DNA of 64,000 bases, from NCBI GenBank assembly GCA_022820995.1, contig JAJEEM010000042.1, positions 19,543 to 83,542 on the forward strand, written 5' to 3'. Each line of letters begins with the position of its first letter. The stretch's first letter is position 1. Positions 36,649-45,686 of this stretch are shown piece after piece. The notes below the pieces were generated by a model, which saw only the letters and a program-made list of their open reading frames with translations, was not told the DNA's origin and ran no database searches. The DNA is from Gemmatimonadota bacterium. Lineage in GTDB: Bacteria; Gemmatimonadota; Gemmatimonadetes; Palauibacterales; Palauibacteraceae. Made by a program: the position numbers and the translations under genes.

Positions 36649-38779
36649 CCACAGGAGCCCGCCGACCGCGGCGTCCCGCGGACGGATGTGGGCGGCCGGC
36701 ATTCTGGGGCTCCTCGCTCCTCTCGCTCCGTCCGCCGCGTCGGCTCAGAGCCCGTATTCCGTCGAGGACATCCTCTCCGCGCCCTTCGCGACGGATCTCA
36801 CCGCCGCACCGGTCGGGGCCGCTTTCGCCTGGGTCCGTTACGACCGTGGCGTCCGCAACCTCTGGGTCGCCGAGGGCCCGGAGTACGTGGGTCGCCGGCT
36901 CACGAACTGGACCGAGGACGACGGCCAGGATCTTTCCCAGCTCCGGTTCACGCCCGACGGGCGTCAGGTCATCTTCGTGCGCGGAGGCGGGCCGAACCGG
37001 TCGGGCGAGATCCCGAACCCGCGCTCCGATCCCGAACCGGCCACGCAGATGGTGTGGGTGGCGGGGCTCGACGGGACCTCGAGGCCGCTCGCCGAAGGGA
37101 GTGCCCCGGCGATCGCGCCGGACGGACGCACGCTCGCGTTCCTCAACCGCGGCCAGATCTTCACGCTCACGCTCGATGGCTCGTCGCCCCCCGGTCCGCT
37201 CCTCCGCATCCGCGGGAGCGCGAGTTCGCTGGCCTGGTCTCCCGCCGGCGACCGGCTGGCCTTCGTCAGCAACCGCGGGGATCACGCGTTCGTCGGCATC
37301 TTCTCGCTGGACGATCGGTCGGTCCGCTATCTGGATCCGAGCCTGGATCGCGACGGCAGTCCCACGTGGGCGCCGGACGGCTCGGCCATCGCGTTCATCC
37401 GCGTCCCGAACGAGGGGGCGCAGCTGCCCTTCTCGCCGCTCCGCAGCGCCCTGCCGTGGTCGATCCGGGTGGCGGACCCCGCCACGGGCGAGGCGCGCGA
37501 CGTGTGGAAGGCTCCGCCCGGACGAGGCAGCGCCTTTCAGGCCATGACCGGCCCCTCCCTGATCTGGCTCGCCACCGACCGGCTCGTCTTCCCCTGGGAA
37601 CGGGAGGGCTGGCACCAGCTCTACTCCGTTTCGGTCGCGGGCGGCGGGGCGACGCACCTCACGCCGGGCGCGTTCGAAGTCGAATCCGTGCTTCCGTCGC
37701 CGGACGGAGAGTCCGTCTACTACGTCTCCAACGCGGACGACATCGACCGCCGCCACGTGTGGCGGGTGACCGCCGACGGGCCGCCGGAAGCGATGACGTC
37801 GGGGAACGGCATCGAGTGGAATCCCGCCGTCACTCCGGACGGCGTCCTCGCGTTCCTCGCCGCCGACGGCCGGACCCCGGCCCACGCCGAGGTGGATGCG
37901 GGGGGAGAACGGCGCCCCTTCGTCGACGGATTCATGCCGGATGCCTTCCCTTTCGAGAACCTCGTGGAGCCGCGGCAGGTGACCTTCGAGTCCGAGGACG
38001 GAATTCTGATCCACGGACAGCTCTTCCTCCCGCCCGTCTCGGTGGAGGGCGGGCGGCACCCGGCCGCGATCTTCTTCCACGGCGGGTCGAGGCGGCAGAT
38101 GCTCCTCGGCTGGCACTACATGCGCTACTACCACAACGTGTACGCCCTGAACCAGTACCTGGCGAGCCGGGGCTACGTCGTCCTCTCCGTGAACTATCGC
38201 AGCGGCACCGGCTACGGGCTCGAGTTCAGGGAGGCGCTGAACTACGGCGCCCGGGGCGCGAGCGAATACCGCGATGTCGTCGCCGCGGCGCGGTTCCTCG
38301 GGGAACGGGATGATGTGGACGCGACGCGGGTCGGGCTCTGGGGCGGCTCCTACGGCGGCTACCTCACGGCCCTCGGCCTCGCGCGAAACTCGGATCTCTT
38401 CGCGGCGGGCGTCGACATTCACGGCGTCCACGACTGGAACATGGTCATCCGCAACTTCGTGCCGTCCTACCAGCCGGAGACGCGCGAGGCCTTCGCCCGG
38501 CTCGCCTTCGAATCCTCGCCGATGGCGTGGATCGACGGCTGGCGCTCCCCGGTGCTTCTCATCCACGGCGACGACGACCGCAACGTGCCGTTCTCGGAAT
38601 CCGTCGACCTCATCGAGTCGCTGCGGAGGCGCGGCGTCGAGGTCGAGCAACTCGTCTTCCCGGACGAGGTCCACGGCTTCCTCCTGCACCGGAACTGGGT
38701 CACCGCCTTCGAGCGGTCCGCCGAATTCATGGATGCGCACCTTCGAGGGACCCCCGCCACGGGAGGCGCGAAGCCGTGA
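36629..38779 (+). CDS. S9 family prolyl oligopeptidase-like peptidase, exported
   Basis: 716-residue serine peptidase. The ATG at 36629 overlaps the GNAT gene by 20 bases; an ATG at 36686 would start right at the signal-peptide core (MWAAGILGLLAPLAP) and is possible. Propeller repeats (FTPDGRQ, APDGRTL, WSPAGDRLAF, WAPDGSAIAF) fill about 60-460. The hydrolase domain has Ser574 in WGGSYGGYLT, an Asp in HGDDDRNVPF and His682 in DEVHGFL. It differs from the S9 enzyme at 10929-12986 in the GGSYGGY form of its nucleophile elbow. Confidence 0.94.
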   Translation: MSCAAADHRSPPTAASRGRMWAAGILGLLAPLAPSAASAQSPYSVEDILSAPFATDLTAAPVGAAFAWVRYDRGVRNLWVAEGPEYVGRRLTNWTEDDGQDLSQLRFTPDGRQVIFVRGGGPNRSGEIPNPRSDPEPATQMVWVAGLDGTSRPLAEGSAPAIAPDGRTLAFLNRGQIFTLTLDGSSPPGPLLRIRGSASSLAWSPAGDRLAFVSNRGDHAFVGIFSLDDRSVRYLDPSLDRDGSPTWAPDGSAIAFIRVPNEGAQLPFSPLRSALPWSIRVADPATGEARDVWKAPPGRGSAFQAMTGPSLIWLATDRLVFPWEREGWHQLYSVSVAGGGATHLTPGAFEVESVLPSPDGESVYYVSNADDIDRRHVWRVTADGPPEAMTSGNGIEWNPAVTPDGVLAFLAADGRTPAHAEVDAGGERRPFVDGFMPDAFPFENLVEPRQVTFESEDGILIHGQLFLPPVSVEGGRHPAAIFFHGGSRRQMLLGWHYMRYYHNVYALNQYLASRGYVVLSVNYRSGTGYGLEFREALNYGARGASEYRDVVAAARFLGERDDVDATRVGLWGGSYGGYLTALGLARNSDLFAAGVDIHGVHDWNMVIRNFVPSYQPETREAFARLAFESSPMAWIDGWRSPVLLIHGDDDRNVPFSESVDLIESLRRRGVEVEQLVFPDEVHGFLLHRNWVTAFERSAEFMDAHLRGTPATGGAKP

Positions 38780-39555
38780 CCGCCCGCGTCGCGGGACAGC
38801 TTGCGCTCGTCACGGGAGCGAGTTCGGGAATCGGCGAGGCCATCGCCCGCCGCCTCGCCGATGACGGCGCGAACCTCGTGCTCTGGGCCCGCAGGGCGGA
38901 GCGACTCACGCGCCTCGCGGAAGCGATCACGGCGCAGAGCGGGGTCTCCGTGGAGATCGGCGCCGTCGATATCCGCGACCGCGACGCCGTCCGGGGGGAG
39001 GCGGAGCGGATCGGCGCCGCACTCGGCGTCCCCGACATCCTGGTCAACAACGCGGGCCTCGCCGCCGGCATGGCGCTCGTCCAGGACGCCGAGGTCGACG
39101 ACTGGGACCGGATGATCGACACGAACGTGAAGGGACTCCTCTACGTCACGCGCGCCTTCCTCCCCGCCATGGTCGAGCGCGATTCGGGACACGTCGTCAA
39201 CATCGGCAGCATCACCGGCCGACAGGTCTACCCCCGCGGGAGCGTGTACGCCGCCACGAAGTACGCCGTGCAGGCGATCACCGAGGGGACGAACCTCGAC
39301 GTCCTCGGCTCCGGCGTCCGCGTGTCGGGCGTCCACCCGGGTCTCGTCGAAACGGAGTTCGCGCTCGTGCGCTTCAAGGGGGACGAGGACCGCGCGCGAG
39401 GCACCTACGAGGGGCTGCAGCCCCTGACGGGGGCGGACGTCGCCGAGGTCGTGTCCTACGTCGTGAACGCCCCGCCCCACATCAACCTCGCCGACGTCGT
39501 CGTGTTCGGGCCAAGCCAGGGGAGCGTACACCACTTCCACCGCGAAGGGGGCTGA
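38776..39555 (+). CDS. Short-chain dehydrogenase/reductase
   Basis: 259-residue classical SDR. Cofactor motif TGASSGIG (14-21), NNAG, catalytic Ser in NIGSITG and YAATK (Tyr/Lys) are all present. WARRAERL after strand 2 suggests NADP(H) preference. It resembles the YdfG/serine 3-dehydrogenase group acting on 3-hydroxy acids. The GTG start overlaps the S9 peptidase stop (GTGA). Substrate unknown. Confidence 0.92.
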   Translation: MTARVAGQLALVTGASSGIGEAIARRLADDGANLVLWARRAERLTRLAEAITAQSGVSVEIGAVDIRDRDAVRGEAERIGAALGVPDILVNNAGLAAGMALVQDAEVDDWDRMIDTNVKGLLYVTRAFLPAMVERDSGHVVNIGSITGRQVYPRGSVYAATKYAVQAITEGTNLDVLGSGVRVSGVHPGLVETEFALVRFKGDEDRARGTYEGLQPLTGADVAEVVSYVVNAPPHINLADVVVFGPSQGSVHHFHREGG

Positions 39556-39568
39556 ACCTCCACCTCCC

Positions 39569-39610
39569 TTGCGCCGTTCCGATATATCGGATAGTATTTC
39601 GATATATCGA
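39569..39610 (+). promoter_or_regulatory. PadR promoter with two palindromic operators
   Basis: CCGATATATCGG (39579-39590) and TCGATATATCGA (39599-39610) are near-identical palindromes with centres exactly 20 bases apart, about two helical turns. TTGCGC (39569) and TAGTAT (39592) with a 17-base spacer could be the -35 and -10. The palindromes overlap the spacer and the region just after the -10, a good layout for autorepression. Confidence 0.6.
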
Positions 39611-39636
39611 GACCGGTCGGAAGCGGGGGAAGATAG

Positions 39637-40215
39637 ATGTTCACGAGCAAGGATGGATTCGGCGCCTGGGCAAACTGTTGCGGCCCGGGCGTGTTTCGTT
39701 TCGGCGGGGGACTCGGGGGCAATCGGCGCGTGGTTCGGAAGGGCGAGCTGAAGTTCGTCCTTCTCCGCCTGCTCTCCGACGAACCCATGCACGGCTACGA
39801 GCTGATGCGGCGGCTGGAGGAGGAGTCCGGCGGCCTCTACACTCCGAGTCCGGGCTCCGTCTACCCTACCCTGCAGCTGCTCGAGGACCAGGGGTACGTG
39901 TCGTCGACACAGGAGGACGGGAAGCGCGTCTACCGGCTGACCTCCACGGGCCGCGATTTCCTCCGGGAGCACCGCTCCCGCACCCGCGACATCTTCGGCC
40001 GCTTCGTCAACATGGGCGAGCGCTTTACCGGGTCCGCGATGCGCGACGTGACGCGCTCGTTCATTCACCTCGCCCAGGTGAGCTTCGAGCGCGCGACGGG
40101 CGGACAGGGCGATCCCGAGACGCTGGCGAGAGTGAAGTCGATTCTGGACCGCGCGGCGCGCGAGATCGAGAGCGCGTGGCCGGAGCCCGGGACCGCAGCC
40201 TCGCGGGAGGGTTGA
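39637..40215 (+). CDS. PadR-family transcriptional regulator
   Basis: 192-residue PadR regulator. The winged helix is residues 33-105 (LKFVLLRLLSDEPMHGYELMRRLEEESGG, then SPGSVYPTLQLLEDQGYV), the standard PadR block. The C-terminal helices (about 115-180) form the dimer and effector region. A Gly/Cys-rich N-terminal stretch of about 30 residues precedes the DNA-binding domain. GGGGGAAG lies just before the ATG. It is followed three bases later by a small SHOCT-like protein and controlled by the palindromes upstream. Confidence 0.92.
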   Translation: MFTSKDGFGAWANCCGPGVFRFGGGLGGNRRVVRKGELKFVLLRLLSDEPMHGYELMRRLEEESGGLYTPSPGSVYPTLQLLEDQGYVSSTQEDGKRVYRLTSTGRDFLREHRSRTRDIFGRFVNMGERFTGSAMRDVTRSFIHLAQVSFERATGGQGDPETLARVKSILDRAAREIESAWPEPGTAASREG

Positions 40216-40218
40216 GCG

Positions 40219-40716
40219 ATGTTCGAGATCGTCTTCCTGGGAGGCATCGCCGCCGTGATCTACCGCAAACGCGTGCGCGCCGGCGACTGGAGCCGGGGCG
40301 ACTTCCATCGCGTCCTCGTCGCCGTGGGTCGCGCGGTGAGCCGTGCGGTGGCGACCGTGTCGAGATCCTGGCCCGGCCTCCTGCGACAGTGCGCGGCCGA
40401 TTTGAAGAGCCTTGCGCGCGACATGACGGGCGTCGTCCGGGTCGGGACCCGGAAACCGCGTGCCCGCCGGATCCGGCACTCTCGCGTCAAGGTACCCGTG
40501 GCGGACGTCGCCGCGCCGGTCGAAGCCGCGACGAGAGCGGAGAGCCGGATCTTCGCCCGACTTCAGCGCCGCTACGTCGCCGGCAGGATCAGCTTCTCCG
40601 AGTACGTGGAGGGAGTACGGCGTCTCCGAAACGAAAACGCCGCGCTTCGGGGCCTGGGCGGCCCGGCACCGCCGCGGTCGGACGGCGAGACCGGGAGGCT
40701 GGCGGCCGAGCGCTGA
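40219..40716 (+). CDS. Small protein with C-terminal SHOCT-like motif
   Basis: 165-residue protein, no recognised enzyme domain. A short hydrophobic N-terminus (FEIVFLGGIAAVIY) could anchor it to the membrane; the middle is strongly basic. ARLQRRYVAGRISFSEYVEGVRRLR (about 111-135) resembles a SHOCT motif, a short helical module found in membrane-associated bacterial proteins. It is three bases after padR and so is probably a target or partner of that regulator. Function unknown. Confidence 0.6.
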   Translation: MFEIVFLGGIAAVIYRKRVRAGDWSRGDFHRVLVAVGRAVSRAVATVSRSWPGLLRQCAADLKSLARDMTGVVRVGTRKPRARRIRHSRVKVPVADVAAPVEAATRAESRIFARLQRRYVAGRISFSEYVEGVRRLRNENAALRGLGGPAPPRSDGETGRLAAER

Positions 40717-40773
40717 CCGCCCCGGGCCGTCGCCGGGGCGGAGCGGCAGCCGCCGTTCGGGCGCGACGCCACG

Positions 40774-42471
40774 CTAGTGCTTGCGGTGCCGCTCCCACGG
40801 AGTCCGGGTGAAGTAGGACTCCGTCATCTCCCTGATCTGAGGCGCGAGGAAAATCAGCGCGATCAGGTTCGGGATGATGACGATGGCGAGGAAGATGTCC
40901 CCCAGCGACCACACCACGGCGAGCGGCAGCACGGCCCCGACGAAGTGCATCGCGACGAACACGAGCTTGTACGGGATGATCGCGCTTGGCCCGAAAAGGT
41001 AGTTCGCGCAGCGGTCGCCGTAGTAACTCCATGAGATCGCGGTCGAGATCGCGAACAGGAAGACCGAGAAGATCACGATGTAGTGACCCCAGTCGCCGAG
41101 CGGCGACAGGCCGCGCTGGAAGCCCATCTGCGTGAGGGGCGCGCCGGTCTCGTAGGCCTGCCCGTAGAGGACGGCCAGCTCCCGCCCGTCATCGGCGATC
41201 GCGACGGACCGCGCCGGGTCGACGGCCCCGCTGAACGGCTGCGTCTGCGCCTCGTCCTCGAACAGCTGCGGCACGGAGACCTCGTGCCACGCGAGGTGGG
41301 GCTCGCTCGTCACGCCCGGCCGCCCGAGCGTATAGCGGATCGTTCCCGTGGGCTCCGTGGGCACGGAGCTTCCGCCCTCGTCGAGCACCACGTAGCTGAT
41401 GTCCCCGCCCTCCAGCTGGATCGCGGTCGGGATCTGCGAGTTCCAGGCGCCGGTCATGATGATGACCAGTGCGGTCATCGTGACGATGACGATCGTGTCG
41501 ATGAACGGCTCGAGCAGCGCGACGACGCCCTCGGAGACCGGTTCGTCCGTCTTCGCCGCCGCGTGCGCGATCGGCGCGGAGCCCTGCCCCGCCTCGTTCG
41601 AGAACAGTCCGCGCCGCACGCCCCACATGAGCGTGACGAGGAACGCGCCGACGCCCGTGCCCGCCACGCCGGCGGTCGGGTTGAAGGCCTCGCGGAAGAT
41701 GATCGCGAAGGTCTCCGGCACCTGACCGAGGTTCAGGATGATGATGATCATGGCGGCGGTCACGTAGACGATCGCCATGAACGGAGCCAGGATGCTGGTC
41801 ACGCGGCCGATGCGCTTGATGCCTCCCAGGATCACCAGGGCGACGATCGTCGAGGTCGTGAGGCCGGTGATCCAGGTGGCGATCCCGAACTCGGCGAGCA
41901 TCGCGTCCGCGACCGTATTGGCCTGGTTCGCGTTCCCCGTCATGAACGCCGTCATCCCCAGCATGACGGCGAAGAACGCCGCCACTGGCTTCCAGCGCGG
42001 ACCGAGCCCCTTCTCGATGTAGTACATCGGTCCGCCCGACACCTTCCCGCTGTATTTCGCCGACGATTCGTCGACTTCGCGGTACTTCTGCGCCAGCGTG
42101 ACCTCGCTGTACTTCGTCGCCATGCCGAGGAAGGCGGTCATCCACATCCAGAAGAGCGCCCCCGGCCCCCCGAGGTGGATGGCGATCGCGGCGCCGGCGA
42201 TGTTCCCGATGCCGACCGTGGCGCTGAGCGCGGTGGTCAGCGCCTGGAAATGGGATACGTCGCCCGGATCGTTCGGGTCGTCGTATCGGCCCGTGGCCAC
42301 GGCGACGCCGTGCGCGAACTTGCGGATCTGCGGCAGGCCGAGCCGGAGGGTGAGATAGGTCCCGATCCCGAGGAGGAGCAGGACCTGAAGCGTCAGGCGC
42401 TCTCCTCCGATCGTGATCCCGAACTGCGCGACGTTCCGGTCGAGCCAATCTACGATTGTGGCGAAGTCCAT
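40774..42471 (-). CDS. AGCS-family sodium:alanine/amino-acid symporter with an extra loop
   Basis: 565-residue symporter. The AGCS signature is FQALTTALSATVGIGNIAGAAIAI, with ATKYSEV, GPMYYIEKGL and SNEAGQGSAPIAHAAAKTD. About eleven membrane segments can be placed. Between the AWNSQIPTAI and APLTQMGF segments is a soluble, acidic insert of about 75 residues (near 380-455) that standard AGCS carriers lack, which brings the length above the usual 450-490. It would face the outside or periplasm. It stands alone and is divergent from glgP. Confidence 0.92.
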   Translation of the reverse strand: MDFATIVDWLDRNVAQFGITIGGERLTLQVLLLLGIGTYLTLRLGLPQIRKFAHGVAVATGRYDDPNDPGDVSHFQALTTALSATVGIGNIAGAAIAIHLGGPGALFWMWMTAFLGMATKYSEVTLAQKYREVDESSAKYSGKVSGGPMYYIEKGLGPRWKPVAAFFAVMLGMTAFMTGNANQANTVADAMLAEFGIATWITGLTTSTIVALVILGGIKRIGRVTSILAPFMAIVYVTAAMIIIILNLGQVPETFAIIFREAFNPTAGVAGTGVGAFLVTLMWGVRRGLFSNEAGQGSAPIAHAAAKTDEPVSEGVVALLEPFIDTIVIVTMTALVIIMTGAWNSQIPTAIQLEGGDISYVVLDEGGSSVPTEPTGTIRYTLGRPGVTSEPHLAWHEVSVPQLFEDEAQTQPFSGAVDPARSVAIADDGRELAVLYGQAYETGAPLTQMGFQRGLSPLGDWGHYIVIFSVFLFAISTAISWSYYGDRCANYLFGPSAIIPYKLVFVAMHFVGAVLPLAVVWSLGDIFLAIVIIPNLIALIFLAPQIREMTESYFTRTPWERHRKH

Positions 42472-42706
42472 GCGTTGTCCCCGTTAGCGACGAGTGTGCG
42501 GGAGGAGGGCTGAGTTTGGCCCCGCGCCGCTGAGGCTGCAACGGGTAGGAGACGCGGCGGGGTCGCGGAAGGAGACGGCGGCGGGGTGTGTCGCGCGCCT
42601 CACGGTACCGTAACTTCGTTCGCGCTCCGGCTCCGCCGGCGCCCCGCCGCACCCGAACCCCGGCCGTGACGAGAACCCCCGCTGAAGCAGGGAGACAAAG
42701 AGGAAC
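42472..42706. other. Divergent intergenic region, symporter and glgP
   Basis: 235 bases without a gene. It should hold promoters for both neighbours, but no clear -35/-10 pair stands out. ACGGTACCGT at 42602-42611 is a perfect 10-base palindrome of unknown significance. Confidence 0.4.
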
Positions 42707-44917
42707 GTGGGTCCAGACAACCGAATCCCCCACCGCATCGGGCGGCTGTGGGAACTCGCGAACGACCTCTCGTGGACGTGGAATCCGGAGGCCCCGGCCC
42801 TCTTCCGGGCCATCGATCCGCCGCTGTGGCGCCGGACGCGGCACAATCCCGTGGCGCTGTTGCGAACCGTCGGAGCCGAGCGCCTTCGCAGCGTGGCCGA
42901 AGATCCTGTCTTCCTCCGGAGATACGACGCGGCGATGGACGTTCGGCGTGACGCCGTGGCCGTCGGTCACGCGCGGGAAGCCGGGACAGCGGGGCGCGCC
43001 GACGACATCGGGACGGACGCCACCCCGACCTGGTTCGACGCGCGCTATCCCGCCTTCCGCGACCTCCCGGTGGCGTACTTCTGCGCGGAATTCGCGTTGC
43101 ACGAGTCCATCCCCATCTACTCCGGGGGACTCGGCGTGCTCGCGGGGGACCATCTCAAGGCTGCGTCGGAACTGGGGGTCCCCCTCGTCGGCGTCGGGCT
43201 GATGTACGCGCACGGCTACTTCGACCAGACGCTGGGGTCGGACGGCTGGCAGGACGATGCGGACGACCCGCTCGACCCCGACCTGACCCCGCTGGAGCGG
43301 TTGCAGGGCGTGGACGGCGTCCCCTGGCTCGCTTCGATCCGCGGCGGGGGACGCCGCATCCATATCGGGGCGTGGAGGCTGCGTGTGGGGCGCGTCTCGC
43401 TGTACCTCCTCGACACGGATATCGAGGAGAACGATCCCGCCGACCGGGGCCTCTCCCACCAGCTCTACGCGGGCGGCGCGGATCACCGGCTGCGGCAGGA
43501 AGCGATCCTCGGCGTCGGCGGCGTGCGCGTGCTCGCTGCGCTCGGAATCGAGCCCGGGGCGTGGCACGCGAACGAGGGACACGCGGCGTTCATGATGGTG
43601 GAGCGCGTGCGCTGGCTGATGCGGGACGGCCGGTCATTCGAGGACGCGCTGTCCCGGGTCCGGGCCTCGACCGTCTTCACGACGCATACGCCCGTATCCG
43701 CGGGACACGACGTGTTCTCCCACGCGCAGATGCGCGAATGGATCGGCGAGACGTTCTGGGAAGAGATCCCCCACCGCGAGGAGTTGCTGGCACTCGGTCT
43801 CCATCCGGACGACGAGGCGCGGGACCGGTTCCACATGACGGCGGCGGCGATCCGGCTGTCGCGACGCGTCAACGGCGTCTCCGCGAGGCACGGGCGCGTG
43901 ACCCGGGAAATCTGGCGCGGCCTCTGGGGGGACCGTGCGGCCGGAGAGGTACCGATCCGGCACGTGACGAACGGGGTCCACCTCGCCACGTGGATGAGCG
44001 ATGACATCGCCGGTCTCCTGGACGAATGGCTGCCCGCCGGGTGGCGATGCACGGACAACGAAGCGATGTGGCGCGCGGTGCGCGACGTGCCGGCGCAGGC
44101 GCTGTGGCGCGTGCGGCGCCGGCTGAAGCTCCGGCTCCTCGACCTGATGCGCGACGAGGCCAGGCGCCGGTGGCCCGGCCACTGGCCGGAGTCGGCCCAC
44201 CTCGCCGGAGCCGGCACGCTGATGAGCCCCGAGCCGCTCACGATCGGATTCGCGCGGCGCTTCGCGACCTACAAGCGCGCGGACCTCATCTTCCGCGACC
44301 GTGAACGCCTGCTGGCGCTGCTCTCGGACCCCGCCCGTCCCGTGCAGTTGATCTTCGCCGGCAAGGCGCACCCGAGGGACGACGACGGCAAGCGCGTCCT
44401 CCAGCGCGTGTACGAGCATACGCGCGATCCGGAGTTCGAGGGGAGAATCGCCTTTCTCGAGAACTACGGACTCCATGCGGCGCACGGTCTCGTCGAGGGC
44501 GTGGACCTGTGGCTCAACCTCCCCCGGGTCCCGCTGGAAGCGAGCGGGACAAGCGGGATGAAGGCCGCCCTCAACGGCGTCCCCCAGCTCGCGACCGCAG
44601 ACGGCTGGTGGGAGGAGGGTTTCGAGGGCGACAACGGGTGGATCATTCCGCCCGCCCCCGCGACGGCGAGCGAGGAGGAGGTGGACGAGCACGACGCCGG
44701 ACACCTCTTCCGGCTCCTGGAGGAGGACGTCATCCCCCTCTACTACGATCGGCCCGGCGCCGGGGCCGCGGACGACGCCCCGGCAAGCTGGCTCGCGCCC
44801 GCCCGGCGCGCGATCGAGGTGGCAGGCGCGCGATTCACGGCGGGCTGCATGGTGCGGGACTACGCGCGGGACTATTACGTCCCGGCGCTGCGCGGCGACC
44901 TCGATCGCGAAGATTGA
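42707..44917 (+). CDS. glgP: Alpha-glucan (glycogen/maltodextrin) phosphorylase
   Basis: 736-residue phosphorylase of the shorter bacterial/archaeal type, which releases glucose-1-phosphate from glucans. The N-terminal block has LWELANDLSWTWNPEA and AYFCAEFALHESIPIYSGGLGVLAGDH, the middle has FTTHTPVSAGHDVF and VTNGVHLATW, and the PLP lysine is Lys619 in ASGTSGMKAALNG. The GTG start sits near AGAGGAAC. It opens the glycogen group that continues beyond the ATP-grasp cluster with glgB, glgA and GH57 genes. Confidence 0.95.
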   Translation: MGPDNRIPHRIGRLWELANDLSWTWNPEAPALFRAIDPPLWRRTRHNPVALLRTVGAERLRSVAEDPVFLRRYDAAMDVRRDAVAVGHAREAGTAGRADDIGTDATPTWFDARYPAFRDLPVAYFCAEFALHESIPIYSGGLGVLAGDHLKAASELGVPLVGVGLMYAHGYFDQTLGSDGWQDDADDPLDPDLTPLERLQGVDGVPWLASIRGGGRRIHIGAWRLRVGRVSLYLLDTDIEENDPADRGLSHQLYAGGADHRLRQEAILGVGGVRVLAALGIEPGAWHANEGHAAFMMVERVRWLMRDGRSFEDALSRVRASTVFTTHTPVSAGHDVFSHAQMREWIGETFWEEIPHREELLALGLHPDDEARDRFHMTAAAIRLSRRVNGVSARHGRVTREIWRGLWGDRAAGEVPIRHVTNGVHLATWMSDDIAGLLDEWLPAGWRCTDNEAMWRAVRDVPAQALWRVRRRLKLRLLDLMRDEARRRWPGHWPESAHLAGAGTLMSPEPLTIGFARRFATYKRADLIFRDRERLLALLSDPARPVQLIFAGKAHPRDDDGKRVLQRVYEHTRDPEFEGRIAFLENYGLHAAHGLVEGVDLWLNLPRVPLEASGTSGMKAALNGVPQLATADGWWEEGFEGDNGWIIPPAPATASEEEVDEHDAGHLFRLLEEDVIPLYYDRPGAGAADDAPASWLAPARRAIEVAGARFTAGCMVRDYARDYYVPALRGDLDRED

Positions 44918-44933
44918 TCCGAGGGGCGGCGAC

Positions 44934-45686
44934 CTACGGGGGCGGGAGCAGCTCGTCGAGGTAGCGGAGGAGCATGTTGCGCCACGTGGGCCAGTCGTGG
45001 TGCCACTCCTCGCCCCAGTCGTCCATCCGGTTCGGCACGCCCTTTTGCCCCAGGAGCGAGGCCGCGCGCCAGGACTCTCCGATATCCTCCGCCCGCCCGC
45101 TCCCGGAGGCGAGGAGGACGAAACGCCGGCGCAGCCGGTCGAGCGTCTCGCCGTCGAGGTGCGGCAGATGGTGTACGGGCGAGGCTCGGTAGAAATCGCC
45201 CGTCGCCCTCGCCTCGACGCCGGCGTCGTCCTTCAGAAAACGCTGGAGATCGTACGTGCCGCTCATGCAGACGGCGTGCGAGAAGGCGTCAGGGAACCGG
45301 CACAGCACGGCGAGCGCGTTGAACGCTCCGATGGAGGAGCCCGCGGCGATGACCTCGATCCCCGGATCGTTGCAGTCCTCCCGGATCATGGGGACGAACT
45401 CGCGGTAGACGAACTCCTGAAACCGGTCCAGGACGGCCATGCGGTGTTCGGGGGTTCCCTCGCCTCCGAGCATGACACGGCCCGCCACGCTGTCGCACGA
45501 ATAGACCTTGATCCGGCCGGCCGTCAGGTACTCCGCCACCGTGTCGATGACGAGGAAGCGCTCGATCTCCTCCGCATCTCCTCCGGCGGTGGGGAACATG
45601 AGGAAGGGCACGCCGACCTCGCCCCAGCGCGCGACGTTGACCTCCTGCCCGAGACGGTGCGACCACCAGCTGGCGTTGAGTTTCAT
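44934..45686 (-). CDS. Esterase-like alpha/beta hydrolase (cluster gene 5)
   Basis: 250-residue alpha/beta hydrolase of the esterase-D-like group. No signal peptide, so probably cytoplasmic. The nucleophile is Ser118 in AAGSSIGAFNAL; the C-terminal WGEEWHHDWPTWRNML supplies the His. The start overlaps the stop of the preceding ATP-grasp gene (ATGA). As the last gene of the leftward operon it probably hydrolyses an ester or amide made or loaded by the ATP-grasp enzymes. Its 3' end is 16 bases from glgP, which is convergent. Confidence 0.8.
   Translation of the reverse strand: MKLNASWWSHRLGQEVNVARWGEVGVPFLMFPTAGGDAEEIERFLVIDTVAEYLTAGRIKVYSCDSVAGRVMLGGEGTPEHRMAVLDRFQEFVYREFVPMIREDCNDPGIEVIAAGSSIGAFNALAVLCRFPDAFSHAVCMSGTYDLQRFLKDDAGVEARATGDFYRASPVHHLPHLDGETLDRLRRRFVLLASGSGRAEDIGESWRAASLLGQKGVPNRMDDWGEEWHHDWPTWRNMLLRYLDELLPPP

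Noticed and set aside
42602..42611. ACGGTACCGT palindrome near glgP
   Set aside because: Ten-base GC-rich palindromes occur by chance at this length, and there is no second copy or promoter context.
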